Below are positions 30,476 to 38,962 of a DNA stretch of 64,000 bases, one piece after another. Within the stretch, counting starts at the first letter, position 1. Each line of letters begins with the position of its first letter. The notes beneath the pieces are model-generated. The model saw only the letters and a program-made list of their open reading frames with translations, did no database searches and had not been told where the DNA came from. The translations under genes were made by a program, and so were the position numbers. The DNA lies in the NCBI GenBank assembly GCA_000149225.2, contig CM000693.1:1240001-1304000 (forward strand), written 5' to 3'. Source of the DNA: Lachancea kluyveri NRRL Y-12651 (lineage: Eukaryota > Ascomycota > Saccharomycetes > Saccharomycetales > Saccharomycetaceae).

Positions 30476-33082
30476 ATGGCTGATCAGGACGACGTCGATT
30501 TCACTACCCTACCACTCGAACAGCGTGCCTCGCATAAAGTATGGAAGGCGCGTTTAAATGCTTACCAGGAATTAAATAACTTGTTTACTAAAAGCTCTGT
30601 TATATCTCCGCCCAATGATGTCGCCAATTATTGGCTTGATCCCGAATTGTTTGCCTCTTACATCGTGGACTCTAATGTGGTAGCGCAAGAGAATGCCATT
30701 ATTGCTTTGCACACTCTATTGGAGTATATATCTCAAGTTCCAAATGTTTCCACTTCAAAGTTACGCCTTCAGTGGATACCTCCATTAGTAGAAAAAGGTT
30801 TAAGTTCTTCGCGAGCCGCTACTAAGGCCAAAGCAACTGACTGCATCATGCTATTAACGCAATCAGACACTTCAATTCAACAGACTGTCAATCTAATGTT
30901 ACCGTCGCTATCCAACAAACTGCCACGTCTCGTGTCTAGCTGTGTTAAATGCCTAGCCACAATCATTGAGGAGTTTGGGTTCATTAACGTTTCAGACATC
31001 AATATACTGCTGAGCGAAATATTAGAGCCATTGCCCAAACTATCCAGCCATGCGGACCGGAACGTTAGATCAGAAACAATGAACTTAATTCTTCAGATTT
31101 ACAAATGGTTCGGTAAAGAACTGTTGCAAGAGTTGCTCCTCGAAAAATTAAAACCTATTCAACAACGTGATCTGAGTAGGATGTTCGAGAAATACGAAGG
31201 CACTATCCCGCCCAAGCAGCAGCCTAGACTGTTCCAATGGCAAAAAGAACAGGAACAGGAACAAGAACAGATATTACAAACTGATAAGGATGGCGATACC
31301 TTGATGGGTAACCTGCTTGCCTATCAGGATACTAATGCCTCCGCCATACACCCAGCAACAAAACCTGCTGTAGATCCCTTCGAGCTGCTGCCACCATCTG
31401 TTATTTTGGACAAATTCCCCGCAGATTTTCAAACCAGAATTTCCTCAACAAAATGGAAAGATCGTGTCGAGGCTTTAGAAGAAATTCACAACAATGTGTT
31501 AAAACCAGTGAAAAAACTGGCGCACAAAAATCAAGATTACTCTGACTATTTGCGTGTCTTGGCAAACGTGATTCAAAAAGATGCAAATGTGCAGGCAGTT
31601 ACTATTGCAGCCAACTCTGTACAACTTTTGTGCAACTCTTTGAGATCAAATTTTACGCGTTCATATGGCGCAATTGTACTAGTGCCGTTGTTAGAGAGGA
31701 CAAAGGAGAAAAAACCGTCCGTCAATGAAGCGATATGTAGTGCATTAGACGCTGTAGCAACGTATTGCGGGTTTGATGATTGTTTAGAGGAAACTTTGAA
31801 CTACATGAAGCATAAGACTCCGCAGGTAAGGATTGAATGTACCAAGTTTTTAACTCGTATGTTACAGGGATGGAAATCAGATGGTCCTCTGCAGAATCAA
31901 TTGTTATTTAAGTTGTTGCCCGAGGTAACTACCGCTGTTTTGAAGATTGTCAATGATACTCAACCTACGACTAGAAATACAGGCTTTGAATGCTTTGCAA
32001 CCTTAATGAAGCTGGTTGGTGAAAGAGAATTGGCCGATCCATTGGAGAAATTAGACAACTTGAAAAAGAAAAAAATTTACGAATATTACGAGAAAGTCGA
32101 AGTTGCTACTGGTGTAGGTGCTTCTGTTTCAACTATCAAATCTGTACCGGAAACGAAGACTCAAGCGGCATCTACCAGAAACCCGATATCAAACGGCGCT
32201 ATACCCACCAGTAACTCTCTTTCAGTTCCGTCCTTACGCAATCCAGGCTCTTCCACAATACCATCCAAGAGAGGTGCGACGTCCCCCTTAAGGATGGAAA
32301 GGAATGGCACATCGATAAAAAATAACGTCCCATCTGTAAAATCTCGACTAACAACACGTTCTTTGACCACACCAAATGATACCCCGCTCAATGCACATGA
32401 ACTTGAAGAGCTGAAACTGCAGAAACAGAAATGGTTGAAGGAGCGTCAAGAATTGCTGGCCAAGATGGTAACATTTCAGAATCAAACCTCTCAATTGAAC
32501 AATGAAAATGCCATGCTACAACAACAAGTAAACAGGCTACAAACCAACTTACACGAAAAGGCCACAGAATTACGCTCTAAGGAAATCCAGCTTTCCAAAG
32601 CCCATGACCGCATTTCAACATTAGAACAAGAGCTAGAGACCAAAAATTCCACACCACATTCCAGCCTTGATACCAAACCAGGGCTCTCTTTCGATACTGA
32701 CTTGGCTCCTGGAACTCCCCCATTACAACGTCCAAGCCCCTCCGAGTTATCATCTCTATCGGCAAATGATAGACACAAGTTACCGGGGTTCGGGGGTAAT
32801 AAATATCGTGATAATACCAACAGCAACAATAGCGGGATCAGTGGCAGGTTTTCACCCCTACGATCTGGAAGGGTTAGGACACCAAGCGAATCTAGTGATG
32901 ATTTACCCTACAGGGTTAACTCTTTAAAATTAAACTCTGCGGAAAAGCACAGTTCTAACGCCATTTCTGGTAGCGCTTTTGCCAACGATGAAAGTTGGAA
33001 ACGTGCCGCTGAGGTGACGTCACAGTTAAAGGCTCGTATCGAAAGAATGAGAGCCAAGACTAGAGGTATGAATAATGATTAA
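30476..33082 (+). CDS. STU2: Stu2, XMAP215-family microtubule polymerase
   Basis: 868 residues (yeast 888). Two TOG domains made of HEAT-like repeats: TOG1 about 7-245 and TOG2 about 306-555 (PADFQTRISSTKWKDRVEALE start). A Ser/Pro/Lys/Arg-rich microtubule-binding linker lies at ~565-635, and a dimerising coiled coil at ~640-730 (LEELKLQKQKWLKERQELL). A conserved C-terminal helix (WKRAAEVTSQLKARIERMR) binds partner proteins. It adds tubulin at plus ends at kinetochores and spindle poles. In S. cerevisiae STU2 (YLR045C) is next to PDC1 and in the same orientation as TRX1; here the STU2-PDC block is inverted relative to TRX. Confidence 0.94.
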   Translation: MADQDDVDFTTLPLEQRASHKVWKARLNAYQELNNLFTKSSVISPPNDVANYWLDPELFASYIVDSNVVAQENAIIALHTLLEYISQVPNVSTSKLRLQWIPPLVEKGLSSSRAATKAKATDCIMLLTQSDTSIQQTVNLMLPSLSNKLPRLVSSCVKCLATIIEEFGFINVSDINILLSEILEPLPKLSSHADRNVRSETMNLILQIYKWFGKELLQELLLEKLKPIQQRDLSRMFEKYEGTIPPKQQPRLFQWQKEQEQEQEQILQTDKDGDTLMGNLLAYQDTNASAIHPATKPAVDPFELLPPSVILDKFPADFQTRISSTKWKDRVEALEEIHNNVLKPVKKLAHKNQDYSDYLRVLANVIQKDANVQAVTIAANSVQLLCNSLRSNFTRSYGAIVLVPLLERTKEKKPSVNEAICSALDAVATYCGFDDCLEETLNYMKHKTPQVRIECTKFLTRMLQGWKSDGPLQNQLLFKLLPEVTTAVLKIVNDTQPTTRNTGFECFATLMKLVGERELADPLEKLDNLKKKKIYEYYEKVEVATGVGASVSTIKSVPETKTQAASTRNPISNGAIPTSNSLSVPSLRNPGSSTIPSKRGATSPLRMERNGTSIKNNVPSVKSRLTTRSLTTPNDTPLNAHELEELKLQKQKWLKERQELLAKMVTFQNQTSQLNNENAMLQQQVNRLQTNLHEKATELRSKEIQLSKAHDRISTLEQELETKNSTPHSSLDTKPGLSFDTDLAPGTPPLQRPSPSELSSLSANDRHKLPGFGGNKYRDNTNSNNSGISGRFSPLRSGRVRTPSESSDDLPYRVNSLKLNSAEKHSSNAISGSAFANDESWKRAAEVTSQLKARIERMRAKTRGMNND

Positions 33083-33362
33083 AGATAAGGGTATAGTAGA
33101 ACACTTTTGTAGGATCCGCTTTGGTGCGAAAGGAATTCGTGTTTCAGAAAACTACTGTTTCTTGTTGCTTATGCAAATGGCACAAGAGCAAGATAATGAA
33201 TAATAGATAACCAATTAGATAGAAACGTGAGAGGAAAAGAAAAACAAGACCAAAGGATTTAGAAAGAGTAGCTCAATGAAAGTGTGTCGGTCGAATGGGT
33301 CCTTCACTACTTGTATACACCTAGTTCCATGTATTATGGCTTTTCGTCAAGAAAGAGTGCAA

Positions 33363-34499
33363 TCACCTGTGCTTGCGAATTCTTTTCTTGGCCTTGAAAA
33401 ATTTTTTCTTAGATTTTCTTTTATTCTTGTTCTTTATCTGCTTCATTTGGACATCTTTAACCATTGTACTTGTCTGAGGATTTTCTAAATTATATTTCTC
33501 CAGTTTGTGTTTGACCATCGTGTCAGGCATGATTTGCAAGCTGCCCATTTCCTGGATTATCCTATCAAATTCATCACTCAGCGTTGATACCTGGTTATCA
33601 GTTGTATCTAGAGGTGCCACTGCCTCGCAAAGTTTAACCAGTTTCTCTCGATACACATGCAGTAGCTTCTCCTTAGATGCGATTAGCTGAGATAGTTGTT
33701 CTTGGTACTGCTGTTTTTCCTTTCGTTTACCTTCGAAGACGGCCTGTTGAAAACTTTGTACCTGCTCAACACGTTTTGCGAAATAAGCCTTAGAGTCTAC
33801 CGAATGGGTATGGGTTGTCTGTGGCCCAACAGAATGCTGAATCTCTTGTGATTGTTCTTTAGGCGGAGTCGGTGGCTCTTCAGTAGAAGCAGCATCATGG
33901 GACGGATCGGAATCCCGTCGTATATGTACGTTTGACTCTTGACATTGAAATGAGCCCAGTCCACCTTCCACGTTTATATCAACTCCTTGAAACTCCGCTG
34001 ACGAGTCGTTAAACAACTCAACGCTAACGAATCTGTTCTCGAAGAAAGGCTGGCTACTTTTCGTACATCTGAGAGCACAAAATGGATTTTTAAACTCTAT
34101 CAGCAATTTTCTTTCGGAGTAATCTGCTTTGACGGAGACTATGCCACCAAACTTCTCAAAATTTTTCTTAATTAGGAGCACGTCTATCTTATAAACCGGA
34201 ACCTTTGTAACTAACACAAATGACGATCTTCTCTGAGGCATATAGTTTTTTGAGATCAATGTAGAATATAAGTTCTCAAGAAACAGCGGGACATTTTCCA
34301 AGATCCCATCAAAAAACCTCTTTAACAAACTTCCAAATACATCTTTGCTCGTTGATTTGGGATCGCAATCGACTCTAGCTAAAACTTCAACCACATATTC
34401 CCTGAATAGTGTTGTGTCTGCTGTAGTCAATTCTTGTGCCTGCTGCTCAATCCATTTGCCTAAATAAAACTTCTCATCGTCTGTAAACACTATTCCCAT
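33363..34499 (-). CDS. RBM26/27-like RNA-binding protein (PWI-like + RRM)
   Basis: 378 residues from the ATG at 34499; another ATG 15 codons upstream (34544) is possible but adds only an unconserved WHLPFQ stretch. The N-terminal ~85 residues resemble the PWI-like domain of RBM26/27 and fission-yeast Rmn1 (DDEKFYLGKWIEQQ...LFREYVVEVLARVD). An RRM spans ~93-163 (FVLVTKVPVYKIDVLLIKKN, LLIEFKNPFCALRC, RFVSVEL). A coiled-coil region (~250-300, QQYQEQLSQLIASKEKLL) and a very basic C-terminus follow. I know of no S. cerevisiae orthologue. In animals and S. pombe this family works with nuclear RNA surveillance; function here is inferred from domains. Convergent with STU2. Confidence 0.75.
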   Translation of the reverse strand: MGIVFTDDEKFYLGKWIEQQAQELTTADTTLFREYVVEVLARVDCDPKSTSKDVFGSLLKRFFDGILENVPLFLENLYSTLISKNYMPQRRSSFVLVTKVPVYKIDVLLIKKNFEKFGGIVSVKADYSERKLLIEFKNPFCALRCTKSSQPFFENRFVSVELFNDSSAEFQGVDINVEGGLGSFQCQESNVHIRRDSDPSHDAASTEEPPTPPKEQSQEIQHSVGPQTTHTHSVDSKAYFAKRVEQVQSFQQAVFEGKRKEKQQYQEQLSQLIASKEKLLHVYREKLVKLCEAVAPLDTTDNQVSTLSDEFDRIIQEMGSLQIMPDTMVKHKLEKYNLENPQTSTMVKDVQMKQIKNKNKRKSKKKFFKAKKRIRKHR

Positions 34500-34996
34500 C
34501 GATTGGAATGGTAGATGCCAGTATCTAATACCAACGAAGAGCATCAGACCCAGATACCAAGAGGCTGCAATGTTAGCCAGTTCTCATCGATGGGTATTGG
34601 ATAATCATTAAACACGATAAACCTATAATCACATCATTCTCGATAATCGCATATTCATTTAGGTTTCTTTTTTCTACATATTTGAATATGCGATTTGATT
34701 TCCTTAGAAAAGCCAGGATCATCAGTTGATGTATTCTGGAAAAAAACCGCACAGATCCCGGAAAAACTAGGAAAAAAGGTAAGAGCTTCTAGTATTTTCG
34801 CAGTGGATGGTCCGATTTCCACCATGAAATTATGTCGTCGGAAGCCCGTGCCACTTTGGTAGTTTCGGTTCCAAAAAAGTATAAATACTCAAGAAACCTT
34901 CACCTGAAAGTGAATACTCTAATCTTTCTTATATCTCATTTTTTTATAAAACCAAGAAATATCAAATATTTCAATAACCACAACTAAACAGCAGAA
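34500..34996. other. Divergent promoter region of PDC
   Basis: About 0.5 kb between the RBM26/27-like gene and PDC. A TATA element TATAAATA at 34880-34887 lies ~110 bp upstream of the PDC ATG, followed by a CT/A-rich leader region typical of highly expressed glycolytic genes. A GGAAG (inverse CTTCC, Gcr1 core) lies near 34839-34843. Confidence 0.5.
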
Positions 34997-36691
34997 ATGT
35001 CTGAAATTACCCTAGGTCGTTACTTGTTCGAAAGATTGAACCAAGTCGAAGTCCAAACCATCTTCGGTTTGCCAGGTGACTTTAACTTGTCCTTGTTGGA
35101 CAAGATCTACGAAGTCCCAGGTATGAGATGGGCTGGTAACGCTAACGAATTGAACGCTGCTTACGCTGCTGACGGTTACGCTAGAATCAAGGGTATGTCC
35201 TGTATCATCACCACCTTCGGTGTCGGTGAATTGTCTGCCTTGAACGGTATTGCCGGTTCTTACGCTGAACACGTTGGTGTTTTGCACGTTGTCGGTGTTC
35301 CATCCGTCTCTTCCCAAGCTAAGCAATTGTTGTTGCATCACACCTTGGGTAACGGTGACTTCACTGTCTTCCACAGAATGTCTGCCAACATCTCTGAAAC
35401 CACCGCTTGGGTTACCGACATTGCCACTGCCCCAGCTGAAATTGACAGATGCATCAGAACCACCTACGTCACCCAAAGACCAGTCTACTTGGGTTTGCCA
35501 GCCAACTTGGTTGACTTGATGGTCCCAGCTTCTTTGTTGGACACCCCAATTGACTTGTCTCTAAAGCCAAACGACCCAGAAGCCGAAGCTGAAGTTGTCA
35601 ACACTGTCTTGGAATTGATCAAGGACGCTAAGAACCCAGTTATCTTGGCTGATGCCTGTGCTTCCAGACACAACGTCAAGTCTGAAACCAAGCAATTGAT
35701 CGACATTACTCAATTCCCAGCCTTCGTTACCCCATTGGGTAAGGGTTCCATCGACGAACAACACCCAAGATTCGGTGGTGTTTACGTCGGTACCTTGTCT
35801 AACGACGATGTCAAGGAAGCCGTTGAATCTGCTGACTTGATTCTATCTGTCGGTGCTTTGTTGTCCGACTTCAACACCGGTTCTTTCTCTTACTCTTACA
35901 AGACCAAGAACATTGTTGAATTCCACTCTGACTACATCAAGATCAGAAACGCTACCTTCCCAGGTGTCCAAATGAAATTCGCTTTGCAAAAGTTGTTGTC
36001 TCAAGTCGGTGAAGTTGTTAAGGACTACAAGCCAGTTGCTGTTCCAGCAAAGCCAACTCCAAACCCAGCTTGTGACCCATCCACCCCATTGAAGCAAGAA
36101 TGGGTCTGGAACCAAGTCGGTAGATTCTTGCAAGAAGGTGACGTTGTCATCACCGAAACCGGTACCTCCGCTTTCGGTATCAACCAAACTCATTTCCCTA
36201 ACAACACTTACGGTATCTCCCAAGTCTTATGGGGTTCTATCGGTTTCACCACCGGTGCTTGTTTGGGTGCTGCTTGCGCTGCTGAAGAACTTGACAAGAA
36301 CAAGAGAGTCATCCTATTCATTGGTGACGGTTCTTTGCAATTGACTGTTCAAGAAATCTCCACCATGATCAGATGGGGTCTAAAACCATACTTGTTCGTC
36401 TTGAACAACGACGGTTACACCATTGAAAGATTGATTCACGGTGAAAACGCTCAATACAACGAAATTCAACCATGGAAGAACTTGGACCTATTGCCAACCT
36501 TCGGTGCTAAGGACTACGAAACCTACAGAGTCGCCACTACCGGTGAATGGGACAAGTTGGCCCAAGACGAGGCCTTCAACAAGAACTCCAGAATCAGAAT
36601 GGTTGAAGTTATGCTACCTGTTATGGATGCTCCATCTAACTTGGTCAAGCAAGCCCAATTGACCGCTAGCATCAACGCTAAGCAAGAATAA
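34997..36691 (+). CDS. PDC1: Pyruvate decarboxylase
   Basis: 564 residues (yeast Pdc1: 563), TPP enzyme that decarboxylates pyruvate to acetaldehyde, committing carbon to ethanol. Catalytic Glu51 (NANELNAAYAADG), the His-His pair in LLLHHTLGNGDF, and the TPP/Mg motif GDGSLQLTVQEISTM...NNDGYTIE are all present. Codon use is extremely biased (TTG, GGT, AAG, AAC, GCT), the strongest in the window, which marks very high expression. The start has the favourable context AAAATG. In S. cerevisiae PDC1 sits between TRX1 and STU2; here the order is TRX, STU2, PDC with the pair inverted. Confidence 0.96.
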   Translation: MSEITLGRYLFERLNQVEVQTIFGLPGDFNLSLLDKIYEVPGMRWAGNANELNAAYAADGYARIKGMSCIITTFGVGELSALNGIAGSYAEHVGVLHVVGVPSVSSQAKQLLLHHTLGNGDFTVFHRMSANISETTAWVTDIATAPAEIDRCIRTTYVTQRPVYLGLPANLVDLMVPASLLDTPIDLSLKPNDPEAEAEVVNTVLELIKDAKNPVILADACASRHNVKSETKQLIDITQFPAFVTPLGKGSIDEQHPRFGGVYVGTLSNDDVKEAVESADLILSVGALLSDFNTGSFSYSYKTKNIVEFHSDYIKIRNATFPGVQMKFALQKLLSQVGEVVKDYKPVAVPAKPTPNPACDPSTPLKQEWVWNQVGRFLQEGDVVITETGTSAFGINQTHFPNNTYGISQVLWGSIGFTTGACLGAACAAEELDKNKRVILFIGDGSLQLTVQEISTMIRWGLKPYLFVLNNDGYTIERLIHGENAQYNEIQPWKNLDLLPTFGAKDYETYRVATTGEWDKLAQDEAFNKNSRIRMVEVMLPVMDAPSNLVKQAQLTASINAKQE

Positions 36692-37216
36692 GCTCGTCAA
36701 TCTATATAATGGGTATGTGACTATTTTTATAGATATGAATTAGATGTGAATTATAGAACTTTGTGAGTTTATAGCCTGTTTCCTACTCAAGGATTCGAAA
36801 CGTGTTGCTGTGGTTATTTTTTATCGAGCTGGGAACAGTTGGTGTGTATTTTATGACGTGTTTGAGCACGTTTCTGACGTATTGTTTTGCAGTACAAAGC
36901 CGAAATTATTCTATAGATTGATCCTTGTTATTATCTTTTTTTTTTTAGGCAGTTGTTTTAATTCTGTCGCCGTTGTTGTGGACTAAACCTTAATTTCAAC
37001 AGCAGAGGTCTAAGAAAATTTAGAAAGAAAATAAGAGAATAAAAGCAGAATTAAAATCAAACCAAGCGAGAAACCACAAAATCCATTCACTGTTAGGAAC
37101 AAGCAAAAAAATATACCAGGTAATGCGGAAAAAATATTATGAATTTTTATATACGTATAAGTGGATAAATATAGATATACGCATGCTTTTGTTTGTGCGA
37201 GTATGTGATCGAAAGT
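36692..37216. other. Convergent intergenic region, PDC / DIP5
   Basis: About 525 bp of AT-rich 3' sequence for two convergent genes, with T-rich and A-rich runs (near 36940 and 37110) fitting polyadenylation signals. No gene seen. Confidence 0.5.
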
Positions 37217-38962
37217 TTAAAAGATCCAGCCCAAAAACTTTTCGTAAAACCATTTGAAGTTCTTTGGAGAGCTTTCCATCTTTTCCTTTTGTGCAGCGTC
37301 CCAAAGCTTACCTTCTTCTTCTTCCAAGTCGATAAGTTCTTTGAAAGTGTACAAGTCAGCTTCCTCTGGTTTAACGAATTTGGTACCACGGATGTATTTG
37401 TAACCAAAGAAACAGATGATGAAAACTGGGATACCAATATAGCCGGTGATGAAATTCTTGTAGTCAAATTTGTGACCCAAAAATACGGTGAAATTCTTAA
37501 TCAAAGCAATCAAACAGCAGAAAAACAAAGCGAAATAAGCACCTTTGGATGCTAGTGGTGCGGCATAAGCTAGCGTAGATTTATCCACACCTTGTGCTCT
37601 TAAAGCCCTGTCGAAGTAGATGTAGGTAATCAAAATGGCGATCCAACTCATCAAACCAAAGATAGACACAACGTTAACGAAATAGTTGAAGACTTGAGCG
37701 GAACCAGAAGACACGTTCATATAAGCCAATAGACAGAACAGGATACACAAGATCAAAGAGTTGTATGGAACACCCCACTTGTTAGTCTTGGCGAAAATCT
37801 TTGGTGCCTTGTTGTCAATGGCCAACCCGTACAAACTTCTAGAAGCAACGTACAAGTCCGAGTTACAAGCACTGAAAACGAACATCAAAACACATGCGTT
37901 GAAGATGTGTGGCAAAACTGGGATACCTGCATTCTTGATGGCAACGACGAAGGGAGAAGCAGCGGCAGAAGTAGACTTCTTCTTGGCTTGTAGCAACAAT
38001 GGATCGTTGTAAGCGACAGTCATACCCAACAAGAAGATGGTGACAAGGTAGAAAACAACGATACGGTACAGCGTCAACTTGATAGCACGAGGAACGTTTC
38101 TTCTTGGGTTCTTACACTCTGCAGCGACAATACCACACAATTCGGTACCCAAGTATGCAAACAAAGCGTAAACAAAGACTGCGACAAAAGAGACAAATTT
38201 ACCCTTGGAACCACTGATGGCTTCTGAATAAGGTCTGAACGCACCCGGATCCTTGTAAAACCTGAAACCCAAACGGTCATGGGATGGGCCACCACCCAAC
38301 ATTATAACAAATAGCAGAACGATCAGACACAGCATGACAAGAACTTTGAAACTCGATAGCCAAAATTCAAATTCACCAAAGAATTTGACGCCTACAACGT
38401 TGATCGTGACAATAATAACCAGGAAAATGGTAATCCAGACACCTGGGTTGACCTTCTCTCTGGACACCCAGTACTGCAAGACCAAAGCGGCAGCGGTCAA
38501 TTGATTTGGTGTAATGATCAGGTATTTGAAAAGGTAGGAATAACCAACGGCAAAACCCAAAGCTGGGTCACAGTAACGGGATGCATAACTTGTGAAACCA
38601 TCCAATGGAATGTAGGTGGCCATCTCACCAAGACATGTCATAACAATGTAGACCAAGAAACCGACAAAGGAGTAAGCGATCAAAATAGAAACAGGACCAG
38701 CAAGGGAAAGGGAGGTACCAGTACCAATCAACAAACCGGTACCCAAAGAACCACCGATGGCAATCATAGAAACGTGACGGGCTTCCAATTCTTTTTTCAA
38801 ACGGATACCGTCATGCTTACCGTCAATATTTAAATGGGATTCTTGAGATGAGATATCATCTTGGTTGGAAAGGTCCAAATTTTCGACATCCTTAGATGTG
38901 GTGTTTGAGTTGGAGACGATTTTCTCCAGATCCTTACGATAACTGTCTTGGATAAAGGACAT
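37217..38962 (-). CDS. DIP5: Dicarboxylic amino acid permease Dip5
   Basis: 581 residues (yeast Dip5: 608, longer N-terminus). Yeast amino-acid transporter (YAT/APC) family with 12 membrane spans after a ~60-residue cytosolic head. The family start ARHVSMIAIGGSLGTGLLIG (TM1) and FGEFEFWLSSFKV, GGGPSHDRLGFRF and the C-terminal FYEKFLG-IF end match Dip5 closely. It imports glutamate and aspartate (and several other amino acids) at the plasma membrane. In S. cerevisiae DIP5 is subtelomeric on chromosome XVI, so its place here between PDC and JEN1 is lineage-specific. A TATA-like TATATAAA (minus strand) is at 39120-39127. Confidence 0.93.
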   Translation of the reverse strand: MSFIQDSYRKDLEKIVSNSNTTSKDVENLDLSNQDDISSQESHLNIDGKHDGIRLKKELEARHVSMIAIGGSLGTGLLIGTGTSLSLAGPVSILIAYSFVGFLVYIVMTCLGEMATYIPLDGFTSYASRYCDPALGFAVGYSYLFKYLIITPNQLTAAALVLQYWVSREKVNPGVWITIFLVIIVTINVVGVKFFGEFEFWLSSFKVLVMLCLIVLLFVIMLGGGPSHDRLGFRFYKDPGAFRPYSEAISGSKGKFVSFVAVFVYALFAYLGTELCGIVAAECKNPRRNVPRAIKLTLYRIVVFYLVTIFLLGMTVAYNDPLLLQAKKKSTSAAASPFVVAIKNAGIPVLPHIFNACVLMFVFSACNSDLYVASRSLYGLAIDNKAPKIFAKTNKWGVPYNSLILCILFCLLAYMNVSSGSAQVFNYFVNVVSIFGLMSWIAILITYIYFDRALRAQGVDKSTLAYAAPLASKGAYFALFFCCLIALIKNFTVFLGHKFDYKNFITGYIGIPVFIICFFGYKYIRGTKFVKPEEADLYTFKELIDLEEEEGKLWDAAQKEKMESSPKNFKWFYEKFLGWIF

